Assembly (NCBI GenBank): GCA_900078375.1
Contig: FLQS01000013.1
Span: 1-64,000 of the forward strand
DNA from: an uncultured Mycobacterium sp.
GTDB taxonomy: Bacteria; Actinomycetota; Actinomycetes; Mycobacteriales; Mycobacteriaceae
Length of the DNA stretch: 64,000 nt
Direction of reading: 5' to 3'
Numbering within the stretch: the stretch's first letter is position 1; the number at the start of each line of letters is the position of its first letter. The position numbers and the translations under genes were made by a program. The notes under the pieces were generated by a model. That model saw only the letters and a list, made by a program, of their open reading frames with translations, had not been told where the DNA came from and searched no databases. Below are positions 8,772-16,748 of this stretch, in pieces.

Positions 8772-8921
8772 GTGGCTGAGCGCGACGACGCCGCAGACCA
8801 AGACCGCCCCGACGAGCCGACGGAAAACCAGCCACCGCAGCGCAACACAGAGGACGTCGTCTTCCCGGAATCGTTCCGAAAATTCTGGCGCACATTGCTC
8901 GGACCGTGGGGCCGTCCCTGA
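8772..8921 (+). CDS. Small acidic hypothetical protein (49 aa)
   Basis: Short ORF of 49 codons starting with GTG at 8772, preceded by GGGAGAAAG at proper spacing. The first 30 residues are acidic and disordered-looking (Asp, Glu, Gln, Pro); the last 20 (FPESFRKFWRTLLGPWG) form an amphipathic, aromatic helix that could touch the membrane. Only 15 nt separate it from the upstream secreted protein gene, so the pair looks like one operon. No family recognised. Confidence 0.55.
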   Translation: MAERDDAADQDRPDEPTENQPPQRNTEDVVFPESFRKFWRTLLGPWGRP

Positions 8922-8947
8922 CAGCACGCGTCGCCCGGTGTCGTCAC

Positions 8948-8953
8948 ATACGA
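8948..8953 (+). promoter_or_regulatory. Putative -10 box TACGAT of the MFS gene
   Basis: TACGAT lies about 37 nt before a CTG codon that has GAGGAG at ideal spacing. Transcription from here would exclude the earlier GTG at 8906, supporting the downstream start. Confidence 0.35.
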
Positions 8954-8989
8954 TGCTCTCGCCGCGCTACTCGCCTGAGGAGTGTTCTT

Positions 8990-10420
8990 CTGAGTCAGCC
9001 ACCTGCCCCAGAGACCGATTCGCTGTCCCGCCGACAGATCGTCCTGCTCGTGACGGCCCTGGTCTTCTCGCTGATGTCGTTCTCGCTGAACGCCACCATG
9101 CTCGCGCCGGCCGTCCGCGATATCAACGAGACACTCGGCCCGGGGGCGTTCGTGGCCATGTCGACGCCGTTCTATCTGGCCGGCGCGATCGCCAACGTGG
9201 TGCTGATCCGGTGGAGCGACTACATCGGGCGCAAGCGCGTCCTGATCGGGATCGTGATCGTGATGTGCATCGGGACGGCGCTGTGCCTGAGCACATCGCT
9301 GCCGATCGTGGTGGTGGGCCGGTTCCTGCAGGGCGCCTCGAACATCACCTATGGCCTGGCCTTCCTGATCCTGCGGAACCGCCTGTCCGGTGCCACGTTC
9401 GGCGTGTGCTGCGGGGTTATGGCGTCCATCAACGGCGGGGTGGCCGGCGGAGACGCGTTTCTCGCCGGCATCATGACCGACGCCTTCGGCTACCGCTCGA
9501 TCTTCGCGCTGATCCTGGTGGTCGGCCTGATCGCCCTCGTTTTCGTGTGGAAGTGGGTTCCCGCCGAGCAGCAGGGTGCGCGCAGCGAGGGCAGGATGGA
9601 CTGGATCGGTGCCGTCTGCATCGCATTGACCGTCGGCGGTATCACGCTGTTCTTGTCCAACGGCGGGCACGCCGGGTGGATGTCGACCCCCACGCTGGTC
9701 TGGCTGGCCGTGGCCGTCGTCGCCTTCCTCGCCCTGGTTGTTGCGGACAAGCGGGTGGCGCACCCCCTCGTAGGGCTCAAACACATCCGGACACGGGAGG
9801 CCTGGCCGCTGCTCGTCGTCACCATCCTGGTCATGGGGTCGTTCATGGTGGTGCTCGGCTTCATCATCCCGAGCATGGCCGAAGACCCGGATTCCGGCTT
9901 CGGCCTGAACGCGACGATGACGGCGCTGCTGTTCCTCACCCCGGCAGCGGTCGTACAGGTCCTCACCGCGCCGTTCGTCGGGCGGCTCGCGGTCCGCATC
10001 GGATTCGTCACGGTGATGCGCGCAGGCATCGCTGCGACCATCGTGGTGGTCGCACTGATGGCGGTTTTCGCCGACCACAAGTATGCGGTGGCGGCACTGA
10101 TGGTTGTCTTCGGATTCACCTGCACCGCAGTGGTTCTCACGCCGCTGAGTTCACTGGGTGTACTACAGGCATCCGACGAGGAGCCCGGCGCACTGCCCGG
10201 CATCGCCAACGCCAGCTATGGCATGGGCTTCTCCCTGGGATTCGCCTGGGCCGGCCCGATCGTCGGCTCCGGCACCGACACGTCGTTCCAGCAGGCCTTT
10301 TGGACCTGTGTCGCCATCGGCGTCATCGCGCTGGGATTCAGCTTCGTATTGCGGCCGAAACCACTTACGAAGGAAGCGATCTCCCCCGGCGCTTCGACAG
10401 CTCCGCCACCATCGCACTGA
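8990..10420 (+). CDS. MFS transporter, possible CTG start
   Basis: Major facilitator superfamily drug/metabolite:H+ antiporter of about 476 residues with 12-14 membrane segments; the loop motif WSDYIGRKRVLIG (motif A type) is seen after TM2, and QGASNITYG after the next helices. The frame is open from 8906 (GTG) but the first 28 residues there are Arg-rich and overlap the previous gene. The first codon with a good Shine-Dalgarno (GAGGAG, 8979-8984) is CTG at 8990, giving LSQPPAPETDSLSRRQ, a normal MFS N-terminus. The C-terminal 13 residues (EAISPGASTAPPPSH) are encoded inside the direct repeat shared with 13.4 kb. Substrate unknown. Confidence 0.82.
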   Translation: MSQPPAPETDSLSRRQIVLLVTALVFSLMSFSLNATMLAPAVRDINETLGPGAFVAMSTPFYLAGAIANVVLIRWSDYIGRKRVLIGIVIVMCIGTALCLSTSLPIVVVGRFLQGASNITYGLAFLILRNRLSGATFGVCCGVMASINGGVAGGDAFLAGIMTDAFGYRSIFALILVVGLIALVFVWKWVPAEQQGARSEGRMDWIGAVCIALTVGGITLFLSNGGHAGWMSTPTLVWLAVAVVAFLALVVADKRVAHPLVGLKHIRTREAWPLLVVTILVMGSFMVVLGFIIPSMAEDPDSGFGLNATMTALLFLTPAAVVQVLTAPFVGRLAVRIGFVTVMRAGIAATIVVVALMAVFADHKYAVAALMVVFGFTCTAVVLTPLSSLGVLQASDEEPGALPGIANASYGMGFSLGFAWAGPIVGSGTDTSFQQAFWTCVAIGVIALGFSFVLRPKPLTKEAISPGASTAPPPSH

Positions 10421-10429
10421 CCGACGGCG
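10352..10429 (+). repeat. Direct repeat copy 1 (left of the two-component operon)
   Basis: 78 bp aligning without gaps to 13432-13509 (about 66 of 78 identical by eye, 45 of 49 over the right part). It contains the MFS stop codon. Read on the minus strand it encodes PSVSAMVAELSKRRGR, close to the C-terminus PSVSAMVGELSNHRGR of the flavin oxidase gene at 13.4 kb, so it looks like a copy of that gene's 3' end. Confidence 0.75.
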
Positions 10430-10506
10430 CGAGACTCATCGCGGGCGGGGGTTATCCCCCGGTTGATAGGCGGGGAAACGTCGTACCGGTGGCGCTGCGT
10501 AGTGCC

Positions 10507-10512
10507 TAGGTT
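10507..10512 (+). promoter_or_regulatory. -10 box TAGGTT, leaderless arrangement
   Basis: TAGGTT lies 7 nt before the histidine kinase ATG at 10520; no Shine-Dalgarno is present. Consistent with a leaderless transcript. Confidence 0.4.
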
Positions 10513-10519
10513 GAGACAC

Positions 10520-11851
10520 ATGGTTGCTCCCGACGTCGTCATCCCCCCACCTCCCCCGGCACTGGACCCCGTGATCGAGAACGACGCCCCGATCCGCAGT
10601 CGCCCGATCGGGCTGGTGCCGAGCGCGTCAATGATCACCGGGGCCGTGATCAGCCTGGTGTGGTTCTGGATCCCGCTTGCGCTCCTGGTCGTCGCGATCT
10701 CGTCGATCCCCTCGGTCATCGGTTTCCTCGTCGCGGGCGTCGCCTTCGTCTACCTGATGCGCGGCGTCGATCGGGTCGAGCGGGTACGCAGCGAGGCCGT
10801 CTTCGGCTTTGGCATCGCGGTGCCACCCCGTCGGATGTCGCACTACCAAGGCTTCCAGCGATGGGCGCACCAACTATGGCTCGACGTCAGCAGCGCACGG
10901 TTCTGGAAGGCGTGCGCACACCACTACCTCCGCATGAGCTACGACATGCTCGCAACGGGAATCGCGTTTGCGCTGCTGGTCTTCGCGTTCATCGGCCCGG
11001 CCGCCGCGATCGCTCTCGACAACAGCGACGCCGAGGCCGGTCTCCGGTTCATCTCGCCCACCCTCGCATTCGTGCTGGCCGTCGTCGCGGTGGCCGCGGC
11101 AATCGCGATCATCGTGTTCGCGCCCGCAGTCGACTCCCCGATCGACCGGTGGCTGCTGTCGGCGTCACCGACCGCAGCACTGCAAGACGAGGTCAGCGCA
11201 TTGACCGACGCCCGGCAGGGCGCGGTGTCCTCGGCACAGACCGAGCGCCATCGCATCGAACGCGACCTGCACGACAGCGTCCAGCCGCGTCTGGTGTCGC
11301 TCGCGATGACGATCGGGCTGGCTCAGACGAAGCTCGACACCGATCTACCGCAGGCAAAGAAGCTCATCGCCGAGGCGCATGACGACGCGAAGAGCGCACT
11401 GCTCGAACTGCGAAACGTAGTGCGGGGTATCGCCCCCACGATCCTGTCCGACCGAGGGTTGGATGCGGCGCTCTCATCGGTGGTACAGCGCACTGAGACC
11501 TCCGGGGTACCGACCACGCTCAACATTGCGCTGCCCCGTCGGCTTCCGGACGAAGTCGAGTCGGTGGCGTACTTCGTCGTCGCCGAGTCGCTGACCAATG
11601 TGGCCAAACACGCGAACGCCACGCAGGCGGTCGTCACAGTTCGGTTCGACGAGGGCTCGGCAACGCTGTACGTCTCGGTGTTCGACGACGGTGTGGGAGG
11701 CGCCGCGGTCACCACCGAGACCAGAGCTCAAGACGCGACCGGTCTTCGCGGCCTCGAGGAACGGGTCCGAGCCGCGCGCGGCACCTTCACGGTGTCGAGC
11801 CCGGCCACCGGACCGACGATCGTGACGGCGGTGCTGCCGTGCGCATCGTGA
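10520..11851 (+). CDS. NarL-family sensor histidine kinase
   Basis: Membrane histidine kinase of 443 residues that would phosphorylate the response regulator encoded next. Pro-rich N-terminus, two membrane segments (about 38-80), a cytosolic or short loop, two more segments (about 141-168 and 178-202), then the HisKA_3 dimerisation helix with His251 in RHRIERDLHDSVQPRL and a HATPase_c domain with the N box (ESLTNVAKHA) and DDGVGG. The ATG at 10520 is preferred over an upstream codon because it precedes the Pro-rich segment and has a -10 box in leaderless position. The signal is unknown; the small extracellular parts suggest membrane-stress sensing. Its end overlaps the regulator gene by 13 nt. 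Confidence 0.88.
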   Translation: MVAPDVVIPPPPPALDPVIENDAPIRSRPIGLVPSASMITGAVISLVWFWIPLALLVVAISSIPSVIGFLVAGVAFVYLMRGVDRVERVRSEAVFGFGIAVPPRRMSHYQGFQRWAHQLWLDVSSARFWKACAHHYLRMSYDMLATGIAFALLVFAFIGPAAAIALDNSDAEAGLRFISPTLAFVLAVVAVAAAIAIIVFAPAVDSPIDRWLLSASPTAALQDEVSALTDARQGAVSSAQTERHRIERDLHDSVQPRLVSLAMTIGLAQTKLDTDLPQAKKLIAEAHDDAKSALLELRNVVRGIAPTILSDRGLDAALSSVVQRTETSGVPTTLNIALPRRLPDEVESVAYFVVAESLTNVAKHANATQAVVTVRFDEGSATLYVSVFDDGVGGAAVTTETRAQDATGLRGLEERVRAARGTFTVSSPATGPTIVTAVLPCAS

Positions 11852-12483
11852 TCGCCGAGGACTCGGCCCTGCTGCGCGCGGGCATCGAGCGGATCCTCAC
11901 CGACGCCGGCCATGACGTGGTCGCGGGCGTCTCCGACGCCACCGACCTGCTGCGCCTAGTCAACGAGACACGGCCCGATCTCGCCATCCTCGACGTGCGG
12001 ATGCCGCCGACGTTCACCGACGAGGGCATCCGGGCGGCCGCGCTGCTGCGAAGCCAGAATCCGGAATCACCGGTCCTGGTGCTGTCGCATTACGTCGAGG
12101 AACGCTACGCCGCCGACCTGATCGCCTCGGACACCAGGGGTTTCGGATACCTGCTCAAGGACCGCGTCGCCGACGTCCCCGCCTTCCTCGACGCCGTCGA
12201 GGTGGTAGGTGCCGGCGGCACGGCGCTCGACCCGGAGGTCGTCTCGCAGATCCTGATCCGGTCCCGGCGCAGGGCGGTGCTCGACCATCTCACGCCCCGC
12301 GAACAGGAGGTGCTGCAGCTGATGGCCGAGGGGAAGGCGAACTCCGCGATCGCGGCCACACTGCACGTCTCGGTGGGTTCGGCCGAGAAGCACATCGCGT
12401 CGATCTTCACGAAGTTCGACCTCGCGCCGGACGAGAGTGAGAACCGCCGCGTGCTCGCGGTGCTGCGCTACCTCGAATCCTGA
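11839..12483 (+). CDS. LuxR/NarL-family response regulator
   Basis: 214 residues. The receiver domain has the acidic pair Glu7-Asp8, phosphoacceptor Asp52 (LAILDVRMPP) and the conserved Lys in GYLLKD; the C-terminal LuxR helix-turn-helix shows LTPREQEVLQLMAEGKANSA and the recognition helix VSVGSAEKHIASIF. It starts with GTG inside the kinase gene, so the two are translationally coupled. It probably controls its own operon, including the DUF4097-like gene 45 nt downstream. Confidence 0.9.
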   Translation: MRIVIAEDSALLRAGIERILTDAGHDVVAGVSDATDLLRLVNETRPDLAILDVRMPPTFTDEGIRAAALLRSQNPESPVLVLSHYVEERYAADLIASDTRGFGYLLKDRVADVPAFLDAVEVVGAGGTALDPEVVSQILIRSRRRAVLDHLTPREQEVLQLMAEGKANSAIAATLHVSVGSAEKHIASIFTKFDLAPDESENRRVLAVLRYLES

Positions 12484-12528
12484 ATCAGCCGAACCGAATT
12501 CGATAGAACCCCCCGAGAGGACCCGACC

Positions 12529-13431
12529 ATGACCACCATCGCTCCGGCCCCGCCCGCCACGGCCACACCGCCGCCGCCGCTGACGCCCGGCGGCCGCCGC
12601 GGACTGCGGGTGATGTTCGTCGTCGTCGCGATACTGCTGGTGTCGGCAACGGTGATCGCGCTCGGCGTGGCGTCCTTCAGGCTCAGCAGGTTTCGCGTCG
12701 TCGCCGACGAGTTGACACTGCCCGGCGATATCCGCGACCTCGTGATCGACACGGCCGACGTGCCCGCGGCCATCAGGCTCGTGACCGACCGCGACGCCAC
12801 CGAACCGCGGGTCTCGATGCGGCTGCTCAATTCGTCGCGGTCCGGCGACCAGACGCTCGCCGTGGACCGCGGCGCCAACCGCGCCACGGTCACCGTTCGC
12901 GATGACGCGTTCGGGTTCACGCCGTGGTCGCGGACCGGCGAGATCACCGTGACGTTGCCGCCCGTACTCGCCAGGAACATGGCGGTCACGGTGCACCAGG
13001 AAACCGGTGTCCTGCTCGCCCAAGCCGACCTCGACGAACTGATCACCCACGGGACGGACGGCCTCGTGGTGCTCAGCGGCAGCGCACGCCGCGTCGAGGT
13101 GCACAACGAGGATGGCGACATCGTGACCCGCGAGCCGATCTCGGTCGCCGAGTCGTTCACCGCCGAAACCGTCGACGGTGACGTCACCGTGGACTTCAAG
13201 GACGCTGCGCCTCGCACGATCGAGGCGTCGACGAGGGACGGCGACGTCACCCTCGAACTACCGGGTGCCGGGCCGTACCTGGTGCGCGCGGACGGCCCGG
13301 GGAACACGACCGTGACAGTGCCGCGGACCAGCGATCCCGAACGGGCCGTCGCCGAGGTCACCGTACGCACCGATGACGGCACCGTCGCGGTGACCGCACT
13401 CGTCGACGACCGCAACCGCCGGCACCGCTGA
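12529..13431 (+). CDS. Membrane-anchored DUF4097-like beta-repeat protein
   Basis: 300-residue protein of unknown function. Pro-rich cytosolic N-terminus, one membrane helix (about 27-48), then an extracytoplasmic domain built from short repeating strands (for example VEVHNEDGDIVTREPI, AETVDGDVTVDFKD, ASTRDGDVTLELPG), the pattern of DUF4097/adhesin-like right-handed beta repeats. GAGAGGAC precedes the ATG. As third gene of the kinase/regulator operon it is probably a target or accessory sensor of that system, comparable in arrangement to LiaF-type proteins next to envelope-stress kinases. Confidence 0.7.
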   Translation: MTTIAPAPPATATPPPPLTPGGRRGLRVMFVVVAILLVSATVIALGVASFRLSRFRVVADELTLPGDIRDLVIDTADVPAAIRLVTDRDATEPRVSMRLLNSSRSGDQTLAVDRGANRATVTVRDDAFGFTPWSRTGEITVTLPPVLARNMAVTVHQETGVLLAQADLDELITHGTDGLVVLSGSARRVEVHNEDGDIVTREPISVAESFTAETVDGDVTVDFKDAAPRTIEASTRDGDVTLELPGAGPYLVRADGPGNTTVTVPRTSDPERAVAEVTVRTDDGTVAVTALVDDRNRRHR

Positions 13432-13509
13432 CGGCCCAAACCCCTTGCTACGCAAGGTATCTCCCCCGGTGGTTCGACAGCTCCCCAACCATCGCACTGA
13501 CCGACGGCG
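13432..13509 (+). repeat. Direct repeat copy 2 (right of the two-component operon)
   Basis: Counterpart of 10352-10429 in the same orientation, about 3.08 kb away. It includes the 3' end of the flavin oxidase gene (minus strand). The two copies bracket exactly the kinase, regulator and DUF4097 genes. Confidence 0.75.
13443..13457. terminator. Short hairpin between convergent genes
   Basis: CCTTGC-TAC-GCAAGG forms a 6-bp stem with a 3-nt loop between the convergent DUF4097 and flavin oxidase genes and overlaps the stop codon of the latter. No U tract, so it is a weak terminator candidate. Confidence 0.4.
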
Positions 13510-14122
13510 GCACCGGGGTGCCGGGATCGCAGTCCGGTGCGCGCTGCGGCTCGCCGTAGACCGTGGTCAACGGAACCACCCCCGCCCACGCCCCGGCGGC
13601 GACGTCGTCCTCATCGTCCTCGGGCCACCCGTCACCGATCTTGAGCGACCAGTTGTCGGCCGCGATCGGCATCCGCAGCGCCATGGTCGCGGCGAGCTCC
13701 TTGCGGGAGCTCGCGCGAAGTTCGGCCACCCGGCCGGGGATGAACGTGTCGGTCAGCGTCTCGAGGTAGGACACCTTGTCGGCTTCCGGGATCGGCTCGA
13801 AGGTTCCGAACAGTACCGCGCTGCGGAACTGGAAGGAGGATTCGAATCCACTGCGCGCCACCAGAACTCCATCGAGAGCGGTGACGGAGACCGCAGCGGC
13901 AGCACCACGGGCGAGCTGACGCATCCACGGTGAACCTGTCGAGCCGTGGATGACCAGTTCGTCGTCGATGCGGGCGAAGCCGATCGGAAAGATCACCGGG
14001 TGCCCGTCGCGGATCAACGCGATGGTCGCCAGCGGCGTCGCGTCGAGCAGCTCGTCGAGCCGGGCGCGCGAGGTGTTCTGCTTCTCCGGCAGACGGCTGA
14101 CCGTCGTGGATGGTTGCGACAT
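13448..14122 (-). CDS. Pyridoxamine 5'-phosphate oxidase-family flavin protein
   Basis: 224-residue split-barrel protein that probably binds FMN or F420 (nitroimidazole-resistance-like branch of the PNPOx family). Signs are the N-terminal helix LDELLDATPLATIALI, the strand HPVIFPIGFARIDDELVIHG and the phosphate-binding STGSPWMRQLARG. The C-terminal 30 residues beyond the barrel, including SVSAMVGELS, are encoded in the direct repeat. Its ATG comes 4 nt after the stop of the lactate monooxygenase homologue, so the two are one operon. Substrate unknown. Confidence 0.75.
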   Translation of the reverse strand: MSQPSTTVSRLPEKQNTSRARLDELLDATPLATIALIRDGHPVIFPIGFARIDDELVIHGSTGSPWMRQLARGAAAAVSVTALDGVLVARSGFESSFQFRSAVLFGTFEPIPEADKVSYLETLTDTFIPGRVAELRASSRKELAATMALRMPIAADNWSLKIGDGWPEDDEDDVAAGAWAGVVPLTTVYGEPQRAPDCDPGTPVPPSVSAMVGELSNHRGRYLA

Positions 14123-14126
14123 GGCC

Positions 14127-15296
14127 CTACTGTCGCACGGGCCGCAGCGAGCCGGGGGTCAGATCGCTGCGGGTCGGGTAGCCGTCGATGGCCATGATCA
14201 GGTCTGCCTCAGCCAGCATCGAGCGCAGCACGTGCACGATTCCGTCGGTGCCGGCCAGGGCGGCACCGTACGCGTAGGGCCGGCCGATGCCCACCGCCGA
14301 GGCGCCCATCGCCAGTGCCTTGACAATGTCGGCGCCGGAGCGGACACCGGAGTCGAACAGCACCGGCACGTCACCGGCGGCGGCCACCACGTCGGGCAGG
14401 CAGTCAAGCGCGGGAAGCCCGCCGTTGGCTTGGCGCCCACCGTGGTTGGAGCAGTAGATGCCGTCGACGCCGGCGTCGATCGCGCGACGGGCATCGTCGG
14501 GATGGCAGATACCCTTGAGGATCAACGGTAGTTTTGTCAGCGACCGCAGCCACGGTAAGTCGTTCCAGGTCAACGAGTTTCCGAAATTACTGACCCAGGG
14601 CAGCACGGCATTGCGCGGGTCGGCGTCGATATCGCCGTCGGCCTTGGCGCGGAACACCGGGTCGCTGATGTAGTTGGACAGGCACATTCCGCGCAGCTGC
14701 GGGAAGTTCGAGGTCGACAGGTCGCGCGGCCGCCAGCCGGGCACCCAGGTGTCCAGCGTCACCACGATTCCGGCGTACCCCGCGGCCTCAGCGCGGTGGA
14801 CGAAGCTTTCGGCCATCTCGCGATCAACCGGGGTGTACAGCTGGAAAAGGCCTGGGGTGTCGCCGAATTGGGCTGCGACATCCTCCAGCGGATCCATCGT
14901 CAGCGTCGAGACGCACATCGGCACCCCAGTGGCTGCCGCGGCACGCGCGGCAGCGAGGTCGCCGCGCCGGTCGATGGTGCACAACCCGATCACCCCGATC
15001 GGCGCCATGAACACCGGCGCCGGCCAACGTCGTCCCCACAATTCGACAGACAGGTCTCGCTCAGTGGCACCGACCAGCATCCGCGGTATCAGACCCCACT
15101 GCTCGAAGGCGGTGACGTTGGCGCGCTGCGTGCGCTCATCGCCGGCGCCACCGGCGACATATGACCAGATCGACGGTGAAAGAGCTTGCGCAGCCCGGGC
15201 TTCCAGGTCCGCGAACGACATCGGCAGGCTGGGCAGTACGCCGGTGAGGCCCTGAAAATAGATCTCGAGCTGGTAATTCCCGTACGGCTGGGTCAT
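14127..15296 (-). CDS. Lactate 2-monooxygenase-like FMN alpha-hydroxy acid oxidase
   Basis: FMN-dependent alpha-hydroxy acid oxidase of 389 residues, close to the well-known M. smegmatis lactate 2-monooxygenase (L-lactate + O2 to acetate + CO2 + water). Seen: [16 protein letters not shown], the FMN region [26 protein letters not shown] with the FMN Lys, the catalytic His in [13 protein letters not shown] and the Arg/phosphate loop [18 protein letters not shown]. The ATG at 15296 has GGAAGGAC upstream. It is preceded 52 nt upstream by an LLM oxidoreductase gene and followed by a flavin oxidase. Other 2-hydroxyacids are possible substrates. Confidence 0.88.
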   Translation of the reverse strand: MTQPYGNYQLEIYFQGLTGVLPSLPMSFADLEARAAQALSPSIWSYVAGGAGDERTQRANVTAFEQWGLIPRMLVGATERDLSVELWGRRWPAPVFMAPIGVIGLCTIDRRGDLAAARAAAATGVPMCVSTLTMDPLEDVAAQFGDTPGLFQLYTPVDREMAESFVHRAEAAGYAGIVVTLDTWVPGWRPRDLSTSNFPQLRGMCLSNYISDPVFRAKADGDIDADPRNAVLPWVSNFGNSLTWNDLPWLRSLTKLPLILKGICHPDDARRAIDAGVDGIYCSNHGGRQANGGLPALDCLPDVVAAAGDVPVLFDSGVRSGADIVKALAMGASAVGIGRPYAYGAALAGTDGIVHVLRSMLAEADLIMAIDGYPTRSDLTPGSLRPVRQ

Positions 15297-15348
15297 GACT
15301 CGTCCTTCCGTCGCGAGATCGACGTATTGGCGACTTCTACTCGACTTT

Positions 15349-16263
15349 CTACGCCGAAATGTCGGTTTGGGCGGAGATCTCACCAACAAGATCCGCGACG
15401 CGGCGCAGCTGACCGATGTCCGTACTCGTCGGGATCAGGTGCAGCTCGCTGGTGCCGATCTCGGCGAACCCGCGTAGCACCGCGACGAGTTCCTCGTCGG
15501 TGCCGGCCCAGCCGGTGGTCGGCGCCATCGCCTCGACGTACTCCCGGGGAATCCAGTTCATGTAGTGCAGCAGGTGCTGGACGACTTGCGCGCGCGGCCC
15601 GTCACCGTCGCCTATGGCGAACCAAAATGAGGTCGCGAGATGGGGTTTGGGCTTGTCCGCGGCAGCCCACGCGTCACGGGCGACGTCGAACAGCGCGCTC
15701 TGCTTGTCGAGGTCGAGGTCCATCGAGATCCCGGTGATGCCGTCGGCCCACTGCGCTGCACTACGCAGGGTCTTGGGCCCGGTGGTACCGACCAGCAGCC
15801 GTGGGCCGCCGTCGCGGGCCGGCCGGGGCCCGACCGGCAGCACCGATTCGGTGACCTTCTCCCCCGCCCAGACCCGCTTCATGACCGCCACCCGTTCGGC
15901 CATCTCCCGCATGGTCTGGGTCTTCGGGTCGGCGCCGGCTGAGCGGTAGTCCTCGTGCCGACCGCCCACGCCGATGCCGACGGTCAGCCGGCCGCCACTG
16001 AGTAGGTCGCCGGTCGCCAGCGCCTTGGCTAGCATCACCGGATTGTGCAACTGGGGAACGATCACGGTAGCCACCAGCGGTACCCGCTCGGTCCAGCCGG
16101 ACAGCGCACCCAACAGCGTCAGGGAATCCGGGTTGGCGAAGGCGATCCGCTCACCCCAGCACAGCGACGAGAACGGTCCCTCGTCGATCGTCTGGGCCCA
16201 CTGCTTGAGGATCTTCGCGTCGACGTCCGGTTCCATCACCGGCAGGGTCATCCCAATCTGCAC
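15349..16263 (-). CDS. LLM-class F420-type oxidoreductase
   Basis: Luciferase-like TIM-barrel oxidoreductase of about 304 residues, probably F420-dependent as most mycobacterial members are. Typical elements are [44 protein letters not shown] and [21 protein letters not shown]. The GTG at 16263 ([12 protein letters not shown]) gives the normal family N-terminus; longer frames would run into the divergent VOC gene. Likely first gene of a leftward operon with the lactate monooxygenase homologue. Substrate unknown. Confidence 0.82.
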   Translation of the reverse strand: MQIGMTLPVMEPDVDAKILKQWAQTIDEGPFSSLCWGERIAFANPDSLTLLGALSGWTERVPLVATVIVPQLHNPVMLAKALATGDLLSGGRLTVGIGVGGRHEDYRSAGADPKTQTMREMAERVAVMKRVWAGEKVTESVLPVGPRPARDGGPRLLVGTTGPKTLRSAAQWADGITGISMDLDLDKQSALFDVARDAWAAADKPKPHLATSFWFAIGDGDGPRAQVVQHLLHYMNWIPREYVEAMAPTTGWAGTDEELVAVLRGFAEIGTSELHLIPTSTDIGQLRRVADLVGEISAQTDISA

Positions 16264-16330
16264 GACCGCGATTCTGGCATGGCTGGTCCGGCCGTCCCCG
16301 CCGATCTCATCTACTGAGAGAATGAGCCAC

Positions 16331-16744
16331 ATGCCGATTGCCACCACCGCCGTCGCCCACCTGCGGCTGACAGTCACCGACATCAAAACCTCGCGCCGGT
16401 TCTACGACAGCGTGTTCGGCTGGCCCGTCTTCGCCGCCCTGCCCGAGGACGCCGACGCCACGACCCGCGAGCGGTTCTCGTTTCTCTTCGGCGGCGTCAT
16501 CTACGACATCGGCAACGCGCTGATCGGGCTGCGGCCAACCGGCACCGGAACCTTCGACGAGGATCGGGTTGGGCTCGACCACCTGGCCTTCCGACTGCCC
16601 AGCCTGGGCGACCTCGAGCAGGCAGCGGCGCACCTCGACGAGCTCGGCATCGGCCACGAGCCGATCAAGGACATCGGGGTGGCCTACATCCTGGAATTCC
16701 GGGATCCCGACAACATCGCCCTGGAGCTGACCGCCCGCAAGTAG
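16331..16744 (+). CDS. VOC-family (glyoxalase/dioxygenase fold) protein
   Basis: 137-residue single-module VOC protein with paired beta-alpha-beta-beta-beta units: HLRLTVTDIKTSRRFYDSVFGW at the start and LDHLAFRLPSLGDLEQAAAHLDELGI with the closing VAYILEFRDPDNIALEL. Metal-ligand positions are suggested by the two His (first strand, LDHLAF) and the final Glu. ATG 16331 has GAGAGA 10 nt upstream; an in-frame ATG at 16322 is the alternative. Function unknown; the family covers glyoxalases, extradiol dioxygenases and antibiotic-binding proteins. Confidence 0.82.
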   Translation: MPIATTAVAHLRLTVTDIKTSRRFYDSVFGWPVFAALPEDADATTRERFSFLFGGVIYDIGNALIGLRPTGTGTFDEDRVGLDHLAFRLPSLGDLEQAAAHLDELGIGHEPIKDIGVAYILEFRDPDNIALELTARK

Positions 16745-16748
16745 CAGA

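Noticed and set aside
13445..13457. TTGCTACGCAAGG occurs here and again at 26125-26137
   Set aside because: Here it is the loop and stem of a small hairpin, there it overlaps the second operator palindrome; the flanks differ completely, so a 13-bp match between two palindromic sequences is most likely chance.
15349..16386. Longer start for the LLM enzyme at 16386
   Set aside because: It would overlap the divergent VOC gene and add about 40 residues without family counterpart; the GTG at 16263 gives the usual N-terminus.
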